Positions 45,481-57,430 of a stretch of DNA of 64,000 bases are shown here, one piece after another. The stretch is from Diogma glabrata (lineage: Eukaryota > Arthropoda > Insecta > Diptera > Cylindrotomidae). Both the position numbers and the translations under genes were made by a program. The notes under the pieces were generated by a model. The model had not been told where the DNA came from, did not search any database, and saw only the letters and a list, made by a program, of their open reading frames with translations. Every line of letters begins with the position of its first letter. Positions within the stretch are counted from its first letter, which is position 1. Location: assembly GCA_963693315.1 (NCBI GenBank), contig OY856188.1:197957758-198021757 (forward strand), in the 5' to 3' direction.

Positions 45481-45621
45481 TAACTTAGCTAGAGTATGAA
45501 AAATATGTGTTCGTAGAATTAAAATCATAGAATAATAAACACACTAGAATTGAAAATTGAATAAATAACAGAAATATCTAACGATTGGAAAAATTTAAGT
45601 ACATAAATAATCATGAAGTTT

Positions 45622-45833
45622 CAACGGGTGGGGTAGTTGGATAGCGTGTCTGCCGAAAGATTTCAATAATGGCACTGATGGGATGTTACAATAAGTTCGA
45701 ATCCTAAACCGACACACGTATGAGTTTTCCTCAGAAAATCCAAATATATACTTTTGAATTGAAAAATTCAAATGATTTCCTTAATTACTTTACACAGTAA
45801 AGCACAGCTCACCAAAAATCCCTAATAATTAAA
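45622..45833 (+). mobile_element. tRNA-derived SINE, fullest copy
   Basis: A-box-like GGGTAGTTGGATAGCGTG (45631) and B-box-like AGTTCGAATCC (45694) are spaced as in a tRNA gene with an extra insert. They are followed by the body (gagttttcctcagaaaatcc; tttgaattgaaaaattcaaa) ending at ~aaaaatccctaataatt. Three related pieces are in this window. Confidence 0.7.
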
Positions 45834-46067
45834 ATACTATTCAAATTCAAAGCTAGTGAATTAAAATATTTGTGTATATATTTAGAAGAAAATTATTTCA
45901 AATAAATAAAGTTAATGAATTTTGACTTAATCAATAAATGTAATTAAAACTTTTATTTTAACGAGATCATGCATTTCCCGTCCAAGGAAATGTTTATAGT
46001 GGAATGAAACAAAATATTCTAGTTAGCATTACCCAAAATTTGAAACAACTAAACTGACCGTCGAAAT

Positions 46068-46298
46068 TTATTTGTAATTCTCCATTAGTTGTCGCTCTTG
46101 TGACCTCTTAGTGGTTATTGGTGAGCGAAAATTGTTTGGTTTCACTAGTAGAATTTTAGAGTCTACGAGGAGATGATCAATTGATGCTTCATATAGTGCA
46201 AAACACAACTGATAATCTGGTGGGCAATAGCTGTGAATTGTAATGGTTGTGTATGTTGTGATGATGGTCTTTAAATTTTGCCCGTCTAGTGCTTGCAA
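46068..46298 (-). pseudogene. Possible LINE endonuclease fragment
   Basis: Minus-strand 76-codon ORF with ITIHSYCPPDYQ and DSKILLVKPNNF, faintly like the VYxPPD and LLVGDFN blocks of LINE endonucleases. The catalytic GDFN is not present. Weak. Confidence 0.25.
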
Positions 46299-46325
46299 GA
46301 TTTCAGCACGTTGTTGAGAACGTAA

Positions 46326-47023
46326 GTGGAAAATATAAACATAGTCTCAAAAGTCAGTGGAACGATCTGGAACGATCATGTAATGGCGATGGCAAAAAGC
46401 GCGTCTAAAAAACTCGGCCTCCTAAATAGATGCAAAAAATTTTTCACTCCATACCAATTGCTCCATGTTTATAAGTCCTATATTCTTACCTGTATGGAGT
46501 ACTGTTGTCAAGTCTGGAGTGCTGCTTCTGTTTCCATCTTGGCCCTCTTGGACTCTGTTCAAAAGCGGGCTATACGAATTGTGGGTGATTGAGCTTTGAC
46601 ATCAAAACTTGATTCCCTACAACATCGTCGCACTGTTGCTAACCTCGTTGTTTTTTACAAATATCGTCATCAACAGTGCTCAGATGAAATCAGCGGCATC
46701 ATGCCTCATACTTATTCTTACCTCCACTCGGCAATCGGCTACCGCAACCAGTGAAACGGTAAAGATCCCGCGCTGTCATACTGGCAGATCGCAGAAAGAC
46801 TTCTTTGTCCGAACTGCATACAAATGGAATAGTTTGCCGAAACCCTTAGTAGTCTCAGGTGGCTTCAACACGCAGAGTTTCAAAAAAAGCGTTAGTCAAC
46901 ACCTTAGAACGCCAGTTGTTTTAGGACCCAGGTCTAGACCTAGGTCTTAAAAGGTATTTATGTGTTGTTGTGACACATATTCTAAACTCTATTACACAAC
47001 ACATTTTATTTAAAAAAAAAAAA
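46326..47023 (+). pseudogene. 5'-truncated LINE (CR1/L2-like) with poly(A)
   Basis: Reads WNDHVMAMAKSASKKLGLLN, RCKKFFTPYQLLHVYKSYIL, TCMEYCCQVWSAASVSILAL, LDSVQKRAIRIVGD (to 46592). After a frame break it reads LDSLQHRRTVANLVVFYKY-like text and TGRSQKDFFVRTAYKWNSLP, then VSGGFNTQSFKKSVSQHL. These are the thumb and C-terminus of a CR1/L2-type RT. An A-run at ~47010-47023 marks the 3' end. Related to but distinct from LINE-A. Confidence 0.8.
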
Positions 47024-48101
47024 AAGATCAGTCCAAAAATTTTCGGCTGTCCAACTGTTGATTTTTTGTTGACAATGCAAGTTCATTTTGGGTAAGCTAG
47101 TTGTTGACAATTGGGCACGGATTTATCTATGTTATGTATTTTGGAAACTTACACAACTGTACGATTTTTTTTGTTTATTCAAAGTTAGGCATGTTTAGTG
47201 TTATTGACCATAATAAATTATAGATTAACGTCTTTGAATATCCGAAGATACCATGGTAACTGGGGAACTAAGCCTCCGGAGTATTTATTAATTTTCTTTG
47301 AGGAATTTATTCACGTTGGTTTTAAAGTTTTGAGGATTAAAATTATCAGGAAAGTCCCACGCCGGTAAGGTATTCAGATGTGAGACTCTGTTAAAAAAAT
47401 CACAAATCAAAAAGCGACAGTTCTACATCTTGTTTTTTGAAACGTAACAGGATGGGCTGCTCTGCTATTGATGCTCTGGTGTAATGCGCAAAGTTTGCAG
47501 GTTCAGGCAAAATTGATTTGATCGCCGCAGACGCCCGTTCATCCATAATATATTTGTAAAATACCGTCAAATTAGCAACATCTCTTCTATGTTGCAAGGA
47601 ATCAAGCTCGTTAGTAAGATTTAAATTGTCGATCAATTTGATAGCTCTCCGCTGTATAGAATCAAGACAGTTCAAACTATTTACGTAGGATCCACCCCAA
47701 ATGTGAGAACAATACTCCATGCAGGGACCAATAAATGACTGATATATTAAAAGAAGCTGCTTGCTATTAAAAACCTTACGGAAACGACCCAAAAGTCTTA
47801 ATTTTTGAACACCGTTCTTAGCTAGGCAGAAAATATGAGAATTTCATTTCATATTATTTTCAATCACAACTCTTAGAAGTCTAACAGATTCTTTCTCTTC
47901 AAGATCATTTGAATCAAACTTTAACGAAAACGGATTAGGTGTTTATAAACTAGAAAAATGGCAAACTTAAGTTTTACTCGTGTTGAATTCAACACTGTTA
48001 GCAACACCCCAATCCAAGATTCTTTTTAAATTAATGTTTAATGACTCTATCAAATTTGATCTAGCAACATTAAGTGTTGCTGGTGTATAAAGATTTGGCA
48101 T

Positions 48102-48479
48102 TTAATGAGACGCATGAAGTGTGCTATCATCAGCAAAACTATAGATGGGATTAACTGTTGAATCTAGCAAGTCATTGATATAGAGAACAAAAAGAGTAGG
48201 TAATAAAGCGGAACCTTGTGGAACACCAGCATTTGTTGAAAAGGTGTCTGATGAGACACCATCAACATTAACACGAAATTGGCGCTCAGATATAAAGCTC
48301 TGTATCCAAGAAATAAGTTGCTCGTTTAAGCCGTAGCATTTCAGTTTGCATATAAAATTGCTGTGCCATACTATGTCAAATGCTTTGGCAATATCAAGAG
48401 CTACACCAAAAGTTTCACCATGGTTTTCAAACGACTTGTTCCAGATATGCGTGACAAACGAAAGTAAATCTCCTGCCAC
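48102..48479 (-). pseudogene. LINE-A reverse transcriptase core
   Basis: The longest uninterrupted part of the LINE-A RT, 125 codons, with motifs A (ALDIAKAFDIVWH), B (AGVPQGSALLPTLF) and C (FADDSTL). Flanked by a stop upstream and a frame break before the thumb (47792-47400). Related segments recur at 6.0, 32.8, 34.9, 37.2 and 43.2 kb. Confidence 0.88.
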
Positions 48480-48654
48480 TCTTCCTTTTCGAATTCCGTA
48501 TTATCTTTCATTGAGAAGTTTTGAAGACTCTAAGAAGCTCATAATATTAAAATTAATGTATTTTTTCAAATATTTTAGAAACAACCGACAAAATTGATAT
48601 GGGTCTGTAGTTAGTTGGATCTTTTTAGCACCTTTCCTTGGAACTGGCTGTACA

Positions 48655-49050
48655 CGGGCGAGTACGGGCGAGTACTGGCGAGCCAAGCCTTTGCTAGTTA
48701 GCTTTGGGCCAGATCTGGATCAGTTGTAAATGCTTAAACTGAACCAAGGATCAGTTTATTGTATTACGCGTTATTAACCAGTCTAATGCATTGTAAACAT
48801 GTGCAGGCCATATTATGTTTATCTTTTTTTCATTAAAAGAACGTCTGGAAAAACATTGGTTTGGTAGACCTGGTCCAAGTCTAATTTGCCAGACCTGGCC
48901 CAAGCCTGATGTGCCAGACTTGGCCCCAGGACATCAGTTCAAGATTGGCCCAAGCTTGGGCCGTTTGAAAATGTTAAGCCTGGCCCAACCCCTAAAAGAT
49001 ATTTTGCGGTCTTGGCCCAGGCTAGCCCTTAGCTTTTTCTTACTCCGGGT
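48655..49050. mobile_element. TA-MITE (TCCCGGGTA family), degenerate copy inside LINE-A
   Basis: Inverted copy of 39396-39834: shares 'cattagactggttaataa' (complement), 'gcccaagcttgggcc', 'ccaggacatcag' and the terminal 'tactccgggta'. The left end is decayed into gggcgagta repeats. Interrupts LINE-A between the VQPVPRKGAK block and the RT start. Confidence 0.7.
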
Positions 49051-50056
49051 AACTCCTTAGCAAAGGTTTTAAGAATAATTTGAGGAATACTATCAGGTCT
49101 AGATGCCTTACTAGTGTTAATTTGTAAAACCATTTTCCGGATTATGTTTTTACGAAAAATGATCCGCCCCATTTTGTTAGAAACTCTAGGAATTGGTATA
49201 GGTTGAAAATTGGGTTCCATTAACGTAGAATTCAACGAGAAACAGTTACCCAATAAATTAGTTTTTTCTTAGGGTCAATAACAGGTATATCCCTATCAAT
49301 AAGAGGAGGTATAGAAGACTTACAAAAATTTCCTTGAACAGCCTTAGCGGCTTTATAAAGTTTTCCCGAACCATTTGCTCAGCAAATTTACTAGCTTTTT
49401 TTCTAATAAATAAATGTTTCTCTGTATCTATTAATTTTCTACATATATTTCTTTCTATTCGGTACAATCTAAGGTTTTCATCAGTTTTGTTTTGAACAAA
49501 CTTTTGAAAAGCCTTTTTTTAATTTTAATTGCTTTTTTGCATTTACCCAAAAACCATAAATCAACCTTCGGAACGACCAATCTATTTGGAGTAATCCTGC
49601 GCATACCCATGTGTATTAATTATGAAAAATTTGATGCAGCGATGTTTGGATCTGCAGCTTTATAATCTCAAACAAGACGAGGATTAGCTTTAAATTGTTT
49701 AGATACTTGTATATTTAAATGTGTGGATATCAAATTATGATCTGATCCACCGAATGGCTCTGATACTTTAAACTGTACCAACGAAGGATCATTTATCAAA
49801 AACAAATCAAGCAAGTTACTATTTTGACCGTGAATGTCAGGGACTCTGGTAGGCTGGTCTATTATCTGAGTGAAATTATGATAAGAGTAAAAAGCTTATA
49901 TTTAATTTTGTCTAGCGACACGGCTCTAGCACTGATAACAATCGTTTCCGTTACAAAAAGGATATCAGGCTTAAGACTCTCAAGATAAAGGTGCACCGCG
50001 TTAAGGTTGACGTTCAGTCCTCTTATATATGCAAAATTGATAGTCAATTTCGCCAT

Positions 50057-51889
50057 TTCAAATTATAGATAATTGGCAAAACAATTCCAACAAAATCAAA
50101 TTAAAAGTTATAGATTGACATTTGACCATCTCCAAATAGAAAATATCTAAATTGACAATTTCTAATAGCTGGATAACTTGAAGCTATGTCTAAATTTAAC
50201 TGTCAAAACTGTCAATTCAAACAATGGATAATTGGAGTGAAACGTAGCGAAACTCCATTTTCCCCGATTCGGATTTTCGATTGTCCGCATACTCCTCCCA
50301 AAGTATCAAAGATATCAAAATGAAATTTTGCATGTAAGACGACATCTAGCCATAGATGATTTACAAACAAAAATATTGAAAATTAGACATACCACCGAAA
50401 AACGGTTCCCATAGACTTTCAATGGGAAAATTGGGAAAATTGCTTGCTTCGCTCCTTTTTATCAATTGCATTTTGCATTGGTTACCTAGTTTAATTATGG
50501 TACAAAGACATAAATGTATGAAGTAATCAAATTAAATCAAACAGAATATAATACCACTTAAGTTACGCTAAGATAAATAATCATTATAATTGTTAACGTT
50601 AACGATAAAAATAAAATTAAAAACTTATCCTTAATTTTCAAACTAAGCTTTTTCAAAAGTGTTTCCTTATCGTTGAATTATTTCCAAATATGTATTAATA
50701 ATTTCAATTTATTTTTTGAACAAAATAAGCTTATAACTTAGCTTTAACTGGACGATACCTTCAGGATAGACTTATCACTTCATGGTGATTACGACAGAAA
50801 TGGCATATTGATTGAACATAGATGGAGATAGAATTCCTTCTTGTGATATATCTTACAGTTACATCACAATTCGATTAACCGTCGAAGAGTAATGAGTAAA
50901 GCAGAACTATGCAACAGCTTTCAGCAACTTTATGTGTGTGTGTCTGTCGTGTGTCTGTCCTTTAAAACGTGTGAGAAACTTAAGGTCACAAAATAGTTAT
51001 TTCATACTTTCGTGTCTTTTTATTCAGTCCTCTCTGTATTGACTTTGTAATAAAGTTGAAAATTGTTGTAGTCTCTTCATGTGACCTAAGGTCACAAAAT
51101 TGTTGATCTCTTAGTTTTGTGAGCAGCGTTGTGAGTATTAAAAACTCCAGCAGTAGATAATTGGTGAAGTATGTGAAATTGGTAGAAGTATCGGTTTGCC
51201 GACCTTTTACAGGATCGGGATTTCAAAACAGTTGATGGTGGTTTAAAAGACAAGTCATATACCATAGGGCTTTGTATTTTGAAGGTATTCGTGAATCATG
51301 ATCGACTGACACCATTTTCAGTAAACTGAGAGGATTCGTCTAGTGCATGATTTCCCCAAATTTTAAGGCCATTACAAATGAGTTATTTTAACCGAAATAT
51401 AGCTGAATTTAGCTGTTTGGTAAATGCTGTTGTTAGTTATAAGTAGTTTTAATCATTACTCTATTGTTGGTGTTATTATAAGAATAATAAGGTACAGCTA
51501 GCTTGCATTCCAGTGTTTGTTTTTTGCAGTCTTGGTGGCCTCATTTGTCAAAAACATTTAGGACGGTATAACGTAGCGAAGGTTAAGTTTATTGAGGTGG
51601 TACTTCCAGTGTTGAGAACCCGTCATCGTTTTTTATTATAATTTATAGGCTGAACCCCTTCATTGGAGCTATATCGCCGATTGATTACAAATACGCACTT
51701 CATAAAATGTTACTTTTAAAAGATATAAATAAAAAATATGTAAAACGAAAAATTATAATAAAAAAATGTAATTAGGATACATATACCAAAAATAAACACA
51801 AAAGACGAAAATCACCTTTTCATTTTTATATGCACTCATTCACACCACTTTCACCCTTCTATTCCACTCATTCTATTAAACTCTACACA
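50057..51889. other. No gene recognised
   Basis: Beyond the 5' end of LINE-A. AT-rich, no ORF above 60 codons that reads as protein, no paired element ends recognised. 'attgacaatttctaatagct' and similar phrases (50060-50230) recur in short degenerate form. Confidence 0.5.
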
Positions 51890-52560
51890 TATCTGTTACC
51901 CATTCTATTTAATTTTAAGATTTCAGTTAATCGTCTTCGACTCAAGAGGGTTTTAAATTGCGGTCTGATCTGGTTATACTTTGAGCACCCGAGAATCAAA
52001 TGCTCAATATCCTTAACCACACTACGTCTTTCACACAAATTATTTCCATTCAGATGTCGTTTTCACAAGTGAACCTTCCAATTGCCATGATTTATTCGTA
52101 TCCCATCAATCGTTCTTATCATTAAAGTACTTTTTTTGAGGTCATTATAATAAGGTTTTCTCAAAGGGAATACTCGCTACCTACCTCTATGTAGTTTATG
52201 CCTTTCACTTGACTTTTATTCTCATATTCACACTTCTATTTATACCAAATTATTTGCTGAAACATCCTAAGTACATCCATTGCATTCTTACTTTCATACA
52301 CAATGGGTTCCTCAGACTTCATACTTCCTCTTTTGGTTAACATATTGGCTTTTCATTTCCAATGATCAAATAATGCGATGGTATCCACTGAATGGACACC
52401 TTAAACTGATTTCCTTTCACTAGCTCATATATCATGTCCACGTACACTGCATTGACTACTTTCTCCATTTTGTAGTATTATCATTCCACTCTTGAACCCA
52501 TCGCCGTGGAAATTGGTTAAACTCTGCAAGTTCTTCTTTGAAAAAGGATTATAACTTTCT
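51890..52560 (-). pseudogene. RNase H-bearing LINE (I/R1-like), C-terminal remnant
   Basis: Minus strand: VYVDMIYELVKGNQFKVSIQ, WIPSHYLIIGNEKPIC (RNase H active-site region, family WVPSHxGIxGNExAD), then after stops HGNWKVHL, and a zinc-knuckle tail CERRSVVKDIEHLILGCSKY (C-x-H-x4-C pattern), QIRPQFKTLLSRRRLTEILK. No RT is present. Multiple stops. Confidence 0.65.
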
Positions 52561-52785
52561 TATTTGAATTTGTAACTGGACTAACGAATTTAACCCTTTA
52601 CACACTATCCCTAAATGACGATTATACATTATTAATAGATTTTTTTTCTCTGCTTACGGGTTCACTTCGTTATAATTTTTTAAATGTTTTTGTTGGTATT
52701 TTTGTTTGCTTTTAAATTTTTTTAACATTACCAATAAAATATTAATAAAAGCTATTAATAAAAATTAAACAATAAACTTTCAGAC

Positions 52786-52858
52786 GGTTCCATAGTGTAG
52801 CGGTTATCACGTCTGCTTTACACGCAGAAGGTCTCCAGTTCGATCCTGGATGGAACCA
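52786..52858 (+). tRNA. tRNA-Val (anticodon TAC)
   Basis: 73-nt cloverleaf: acceptor GGTTCCA/TGGAACC with discriminator A, A-box TAGTGTAGCGGTTATCA, anticodon arm with loop TTTACAC (anticodon TAC), T arm TCCAG-TTCGATC-CTGGA (perfect). No intron and no encoded CCA. A T-run follows at 52866. All stems pair, so it should be functional. Confidence 0.96.
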
Positions 52859-53376
52859 GGTTGTACTTTTTAATTTTGATTTATTCAAGTTTTGTTGTTT
52901 TTTATTGTGACAAAATGGTAAATAAATATTTTCAGTTGCTTAGATCAATTTTTATAACTTAATACCAAACACCAAATTAAAAGCCATATTGCTACCATTC
53001 TGATATAAAACATTGAGAAATGTTTACCAATATATATTTTACTATCGTTACTAGTTTCAATTCCTGTGAATCGATATGCTAATATTCTCATTTATTTCTC
53101 ACATGTTACATTAAATATTTCTTTTTTACATTGAAACTAAACAAAATATGCCTATATATTTAGTTTGAATTTAAACATGTAATTATCCAAAAACAAATAA
53201 CATTGAACTAAAATTGCTTGTAAATATTTGACATTTGTATTTTGTGCTAAAATATAAACCCTTTCATCTATAAGCGAATAGTACAACTGTACATTTTTAT
53301 ATCCGAGCAACAAATCAAAAAAAAAAATCAATATCAACAAAAAATTTCTATTATACAAAAAATACAAAATTTACCG
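52859..53376. other. Intergenic; no gene recognised
   Basis: AT-rich spacer between the tRNA and a likely transcription start. Confidence 0.5.
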
Positions 53377-53381
53377 TCAGT
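53377..53381 (+). promoter_or_regulatory. Possible initiator (TCAGT)
   Basis: TCAGT, the arthropod Inr core, followed by moderately GC sequence (gtgccgggggtag) and a ~300-bp leader before the ATG at 53686. Suggestive only. Confidence 0.3.
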
Positions 53382-53685
53382 CTTTCGTGATATTCCATAG
53401 TGAATAGTCGTTAAAAAATTAAAAGTGCTCAGTTAATAATCGTGCCGGGGGTAGTTTTTGTGTTGATTTTTGCAATGAAATAAAAAAAGGTTTTAGTTAG
53501 TTAAAATGAAGTAAATTTTAGTGAAAAATAAAAGGAAATAAATGTGTTTTTTATTTATTAGTTATGTGAGTCCTATTTATAAATGGTTTAGTTAATTATA
53601 TAAAAAAAGAAATAAGTGAAAAGTAACAAAATTTACATTAAAAATACACAAAAAATTTAAGGGAAGAAAATATATTTTTCTAAAA

Positions 53686-53710
53686 ATGGCTGTACCAATT
53701 TTCATTGAGG
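53686..53710 (+). CDS. Putative first coding exon of an unidentified gene (partial)
   Basis: ATG at 53686 in context aaaaATGGCT encodes MAVPIFIE plus one base, directly followed by a consensus donor G|GTGAGT (intron from 53711). The gene would continue on the + strand through a long intron that contains tRNA-Ile; the next exon was not identified in the remaining 10 kb, so it may lie beyond the window. No family can be assigned from eight residues. Confidence 0.35.
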
Positions 53711-54187
53711 GTGAGTACTTTTTATAATAAATTATAAATTAGATTGTTTGATTTTGGAATTAAGAAATTGTTTAATTCATATTTTTATTAATTTAATTTA
53801 TGATTAAAAAATTTATGTTTCAAATACTATTAACCTAAAAAAATTGACTACACACCCTTTTTCTATGGAAAATCATAAGGTTTTTCTTTGTTTTTTTTCT
53901 TTACTATTGATAAGAAATGTACGAATATTCCACCCCCGTATGTTTTCGTTTTTTTTCTCTTTCACGAATTTTTTTTTTATTGGGTTTGTATTTTGTTTGA
54001 TTTTTTTTGTATACACTCAAACCAGCTGCTTTTGTGTTAAAATTTAGGATAAATGCAGGAAGATAAACATTTTTAGGATAATAAATTTTATTGAAGAAGT
54101 AGAGAATAAAGCTAGAAATAAACGGAGATGCAATTGTTTTGGATCTTGCACAAATGCTAACTTTTGCTTTAAATCAGAATGATTTAA
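53711..54187. other. Probable intron; no gene
   Basis: T-rich AT sequence. The Phe-rich 67-codon ORF at 53844-54047 comes from poly-T tracts. Confidence 0.4.
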
Positions 54188-54261
54188 GGCCCATTAGCTC
54201 AGTTGGTTAGAGCGTCGTGCTAATAACGCGAAGGTCGTGGGTTCGATCCCCCCATGAGCCA
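54188..54261 (+). tRNA. tRNA-Ile (anticodon AAT), with two stem mismatches
   Basis: 74-nt cloverleaf: D arm GCTC-AGTTGGTTA-GAGC, anticodon loop CTAATAA (AAT, read as IAU), T loop TTCGATC, discriminator A. Compared with the usual eukaryotic tRNA-Ile(AAT), the acceptor has C4 against A69 and the T stem T50 against C64. Internal promoter boxes are intact. It could be a functional variant or a decaying copy. Confidence 0.85.
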
Positions 54262-55100
54262 TTTCTTTTTGCGTTTACCATGATTTACATTAATTTTTTA
54301 TGACAAACCTAAAAAACAAATAGTTAATAATTGTATAAAGCGAAAAAATTTATTTTACCATAAAAAAATAAAAACAAATATTTGAACCACCGTTATATGC
54401 ATACATGGCATGCCAAACGACAAATAAAGGAACTAATATTATAAATTTTACGAACTAATAAAACCGGAATATTAACAAAAATTATAATAAAAATAGTTTT
54501 GTTTTATAAGCATCACATGTTTTCGATTGTTTTTTGCTTTTCTTACGTTATCTGTTTCTTATTTATTTTTTGCACAAAAATGAAAAAACTATATCGTGAA
54601 TATGAATGACGTCACGATTGCAGATAATTTCTTTCCGTTTTATATGCAAAAAATAAATTTTTTAGGAATTTCAATTTTATTCGATTTCCAATTAAAATAA
54701 AAATGAATCATCAACGTCTTAAGAAATAGCGAACAAAATTAAGATTTACTTTCATATAAATACTTATGTGAATGAGTTTTTATATAATCCGATAACATTT
54801 TTTATGAATGAATAAAAAGAATCAATTTTGTTTTATTTTGATATTTGGTTAATATTTTTTGCTTTGTGTGTAAATAACGAGAATTGATATGAACTGGAAT
54901 TGGTAACAGAAATTCATATCTAATATATGATTGTTTTTTTTTATCAATGTTTGATCGATAAAGGTGAGAATAATACAGGATGGGAATCTGGTCCTGGTCC
55001 GATTTTATTCTTGTTTTGTTTTGAAGAATTAGAAGTAAAACGTTTATGAATTGAACACTAGCTAACTCCATTCATCAAACTAAAAAGCTTTGTTTCTTCT
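54262..55100. other. No gene recognised
   Basis: AT-rich; the minus ORF 55071-54802 (89 codons) is Ile/Lys/Tyr-rich without motif. Confidence 0.5.
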
Positions 55101-55206
55101 AGTGCTTTGTTTTCTTATTTGTTAGATATCTTACATTTGTGTCTCATACTACATGAATAGTTCGTATAGGATACTAATGTAAGTTATCAAACAAATAAGA
55201 AAATTT
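55101..55206. repeat. Short inverted repeat
   Basis: 'ttttcttatttgttagatat' with 'cttacattt' (left) mirrors 'aatgtaagttatcaaacaaa' and 'taagaaaa' (right), separated by ~40 nt. Could be a small MITE or a hairpin. Confidence 0.5.
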
Positions 55207-55209
55207 GTA

Positions 55210-55640
55210 CCAGGAGGATCCAGGTGTTACGTAGTGAACGCCTCAACCAGCACAGCTGACCCTGATATGGTGTGGAGTACCTTTAATTTGACTAAATTGT
55301 CAGTTTTCCTGTTGTTTCCATTAAATACCACTAGTAAGAGACGACTTTGTTCCTTAACGCAGTCCCATTCCTCTGTAACCGCGATGATGTTAACAAGAAC
55401 TACATTTTCGACTTTACTGCGCTCTAAGGCAACTATTCCCTTCATAAAATTAGGTACTGCTCTCGGTGTAGGTTCTGTTAGTCCTTGCTGCGGTAAAGGG
55501 ATTATGGTTTTCCCAGATACCTTCACCCCATAGTCGAATATTCCCAGCCAAAGAGATGGTTATCTTTAATTCTTTGCCGAGCCAAGTGTCGGGAAGAGTG
55601 ACATTACGACACCCATTAGTGTAGTGGACGATACTTAAAT
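55210..55640 (-). other. Unassigned ORF pair (99 codons on each strand)
   Basis: Better base balance than its surroundings. Minus-strand reading (55526-55227) runs GKTIIPLPQQGLTEPTPRAV, ..., AVTEEWDCVKEQSRLLLVVF..., HTISGSAVLVEAFTT; a second frame just upstream gives NVTLPDTWLGKELKI. The + strand ORF (55234-55533) is its mirror. It resembles transposon coding DNA more than a host gene, but no family is recognised. Confidence 0.3.
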
Positions 55641-56985
55641 AGACTCAGAAATTTAAATTTGTTAAAGCAATACATGACACATCGAGTATACAAATCAAGT
55701 TAATAAAATAATACTTAAAAGAAGACCCCCTCTAATTAAATTTCCCTCCATTCCTTTAATATTACACAATTCAATAATGATCAGAATTTTCCTATTTTAT
55801 GTATTATGAGTCAATTATTTAAGCTTACAGAAAGAACAAAAGATATGTTAAATCGTTAACATTGCAACTATTTAGTTTCATTTTAATAAGGGTGAACCGC
55901 GCAAAATGGCGCCCAAACTTTTTATGATCTTAAATATAATCACATTTTTAGTTGTAAATCAAATTAAAAATAATCAAATGCACCGCACCACCTTTTATGC
56001 AACAAAAAAACACCAGATGTTTCGTTTTGTTTTAAATCTTGCCACACGACTTAACTTTAAAATCATTCACCTGCCGTTTTTTTATAACATGAATGCAAAA
56101 ATAATGTGCCAGTGATCTGCATTCTAAATTCATTATTTATCATGAAAAAAAACTATTGAAGGAACAAAAGTATGTATGTCATTTGATACGTCATACGAAT
56201 GTCATATTTTTTTGTTTAATTGTTTTATTCCTCATTTTTTATATAGTAAGTTTATGAAAAAAAAATAATAACGCGGATAGATCTTTATCCCTAACAAAAA
56301 AACTGCGATGAAAGATAAATAGATACATGAAAATTGAAATCGTTTCACAAGAAAATAAAAATAAAAGCAGATATGACACATGGGAATGGAATTGAGAAAA
56401 CATTTAAGTGCATTTTTAAGAGTTCATGTAATAATATATCATTTCATAGGTTTAAGGGTTTAATAGAAAAGGGTAACTGTTGTAGTAATTCTGTTTGTTT
56501 TTAAATAGGTCAATGTACTTTTGTTGTTTATCTATTTGTTAATTTTGTAAAATATTCAAATTTGTGTTAGTGTTGGACGTGAATTGGTCTGAAACACTAC
56601 CAACTTAAAAAAATTTATCAGATCACAAATGGATAAGCAACATGTAGCTGAACTATATTCACTCAGCTATAGTAACAATGCTGCAAAGAGGACAAACCCC
56701 TGTTGCCCAAATTCCTGAGTGACGGGTGACCATCACCCCATTCAATCGATCGCCGGCACTGTACGCACACCACTATCGATTTAGGAATTTCTTTGTTTTA
56801 ACGAGTTCTTTGAATTCCCTCGCCACTTCGAGACCATATCTTCATCCAGATTCCATTGGTTTTAAGGGATAAATCGATTTTTTTTAAAATTGTAAGGCCT
56901 GGAGACAGTTGCGACCTGAAGTTCTATTGTGCTTACCCTGGTTGTTTTATTAGTCAGTCGTCGTCTATGCCGTTACTGATTGTAT
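55641..56985. other. No gene recognised
   Basis: AT-rich, changing to more balanced sequence after ~56640 (ccatcaccccattcaatcga). No ORF or paired ends identified. Confidence 0.45.
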
Positions 56986-56989
56986 TCTG

Positions 56990-57430
56990 TAATCCAAGTT
57001 GAGACTTTTAATAAAATTAGTTCAATAGTGACGTGTTGTGGTAGTGGAAGTGTTAGTCTTCTACAACCAAGTTGGTTATATCTGTGCCAAGAGGGTTCAA
57101 GATAGTTGCAACTTGCAGATGACGTATTTTATCGTCCGAGTAGGAAACAACAACGCCCATTTTATTAAGATGGTGGTTTAAAGGACCATGTCTCGTAATG
57201 CACCACGTTAAAATTCTAGAGACTCTTTGTTTAAGTCGATTGTTTTAAGGGTAAAACAGGGAGGTTACCTAGAATCATCTTGGAGTGTACTAGTCCCTCT
57301 CTGCGTCTCCATAATTTAGCATTTTGTTAATGTTCCCATGTTTGGATTGTGCTTTTGAGCGAACTCTTGGCCATTCCGAAACATGGTTCCGGTCCAACAA
57401 ACTTTTCATTGGCAACTTGCTTTACTAAAG
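56990..57430 (-). pseudogene. LINE C-terminal region (after RNase H), remnant
   Basis: Minus strand reads GPEPCFGMAKSSLKSTIQTW, a linker, GLVHSKMIL, and after frame breaks VSRILTWCITRHGPLNHHLN, KMGVV. These match the GPEPxxGI...W, QxK and LTGHxPLxxHLxKMG blocks found after RNase H in several insect LINEs. Only this piece is present. Confidence 0.55.

Larger units (their letters stand above)
47180..50056 (-). mobile_element. LINE-A, most complete copy (reference in this window)
   Basis: Minus strand, from 50056 downwards: endonuclease start (FAYIRGLNVNLNAVHLYLES, KPDILFVTETIV), IIDQPTRVPDIHGQNSNLLD and FGGSDHNLIS (SDH motif, 49865-49720), then KVDLWFLGKCKKAIK, QNKTDENLRLYRIERNICRK, RT start (KASRPDSIPQIILKTFAKEL), a TA-MITE insertion, VALDIAKAFDIVWHSNFICK (motif A), NAGVPQGSALLPTLFVLYIN (motif B), SFADDSTLHASH (motif C), and thumb YQSFIGPCMEYCSHIWGGSY to the stop at 47400. 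3'UTR to ~47180. No ORF1 is seen. All RT catalytic Asp residues survive, but a stop (NER-stop-YGIRKGR), frameshifts and the MITE make it non-autonomous. Confidence 0.88.

Noticed and set aside
45622..45715. A functional tRNA gene at 45.6 kb
   Set aside because: Boxes A and B are present but spacing is too long and stems do not pair; it is the head of a SINE.
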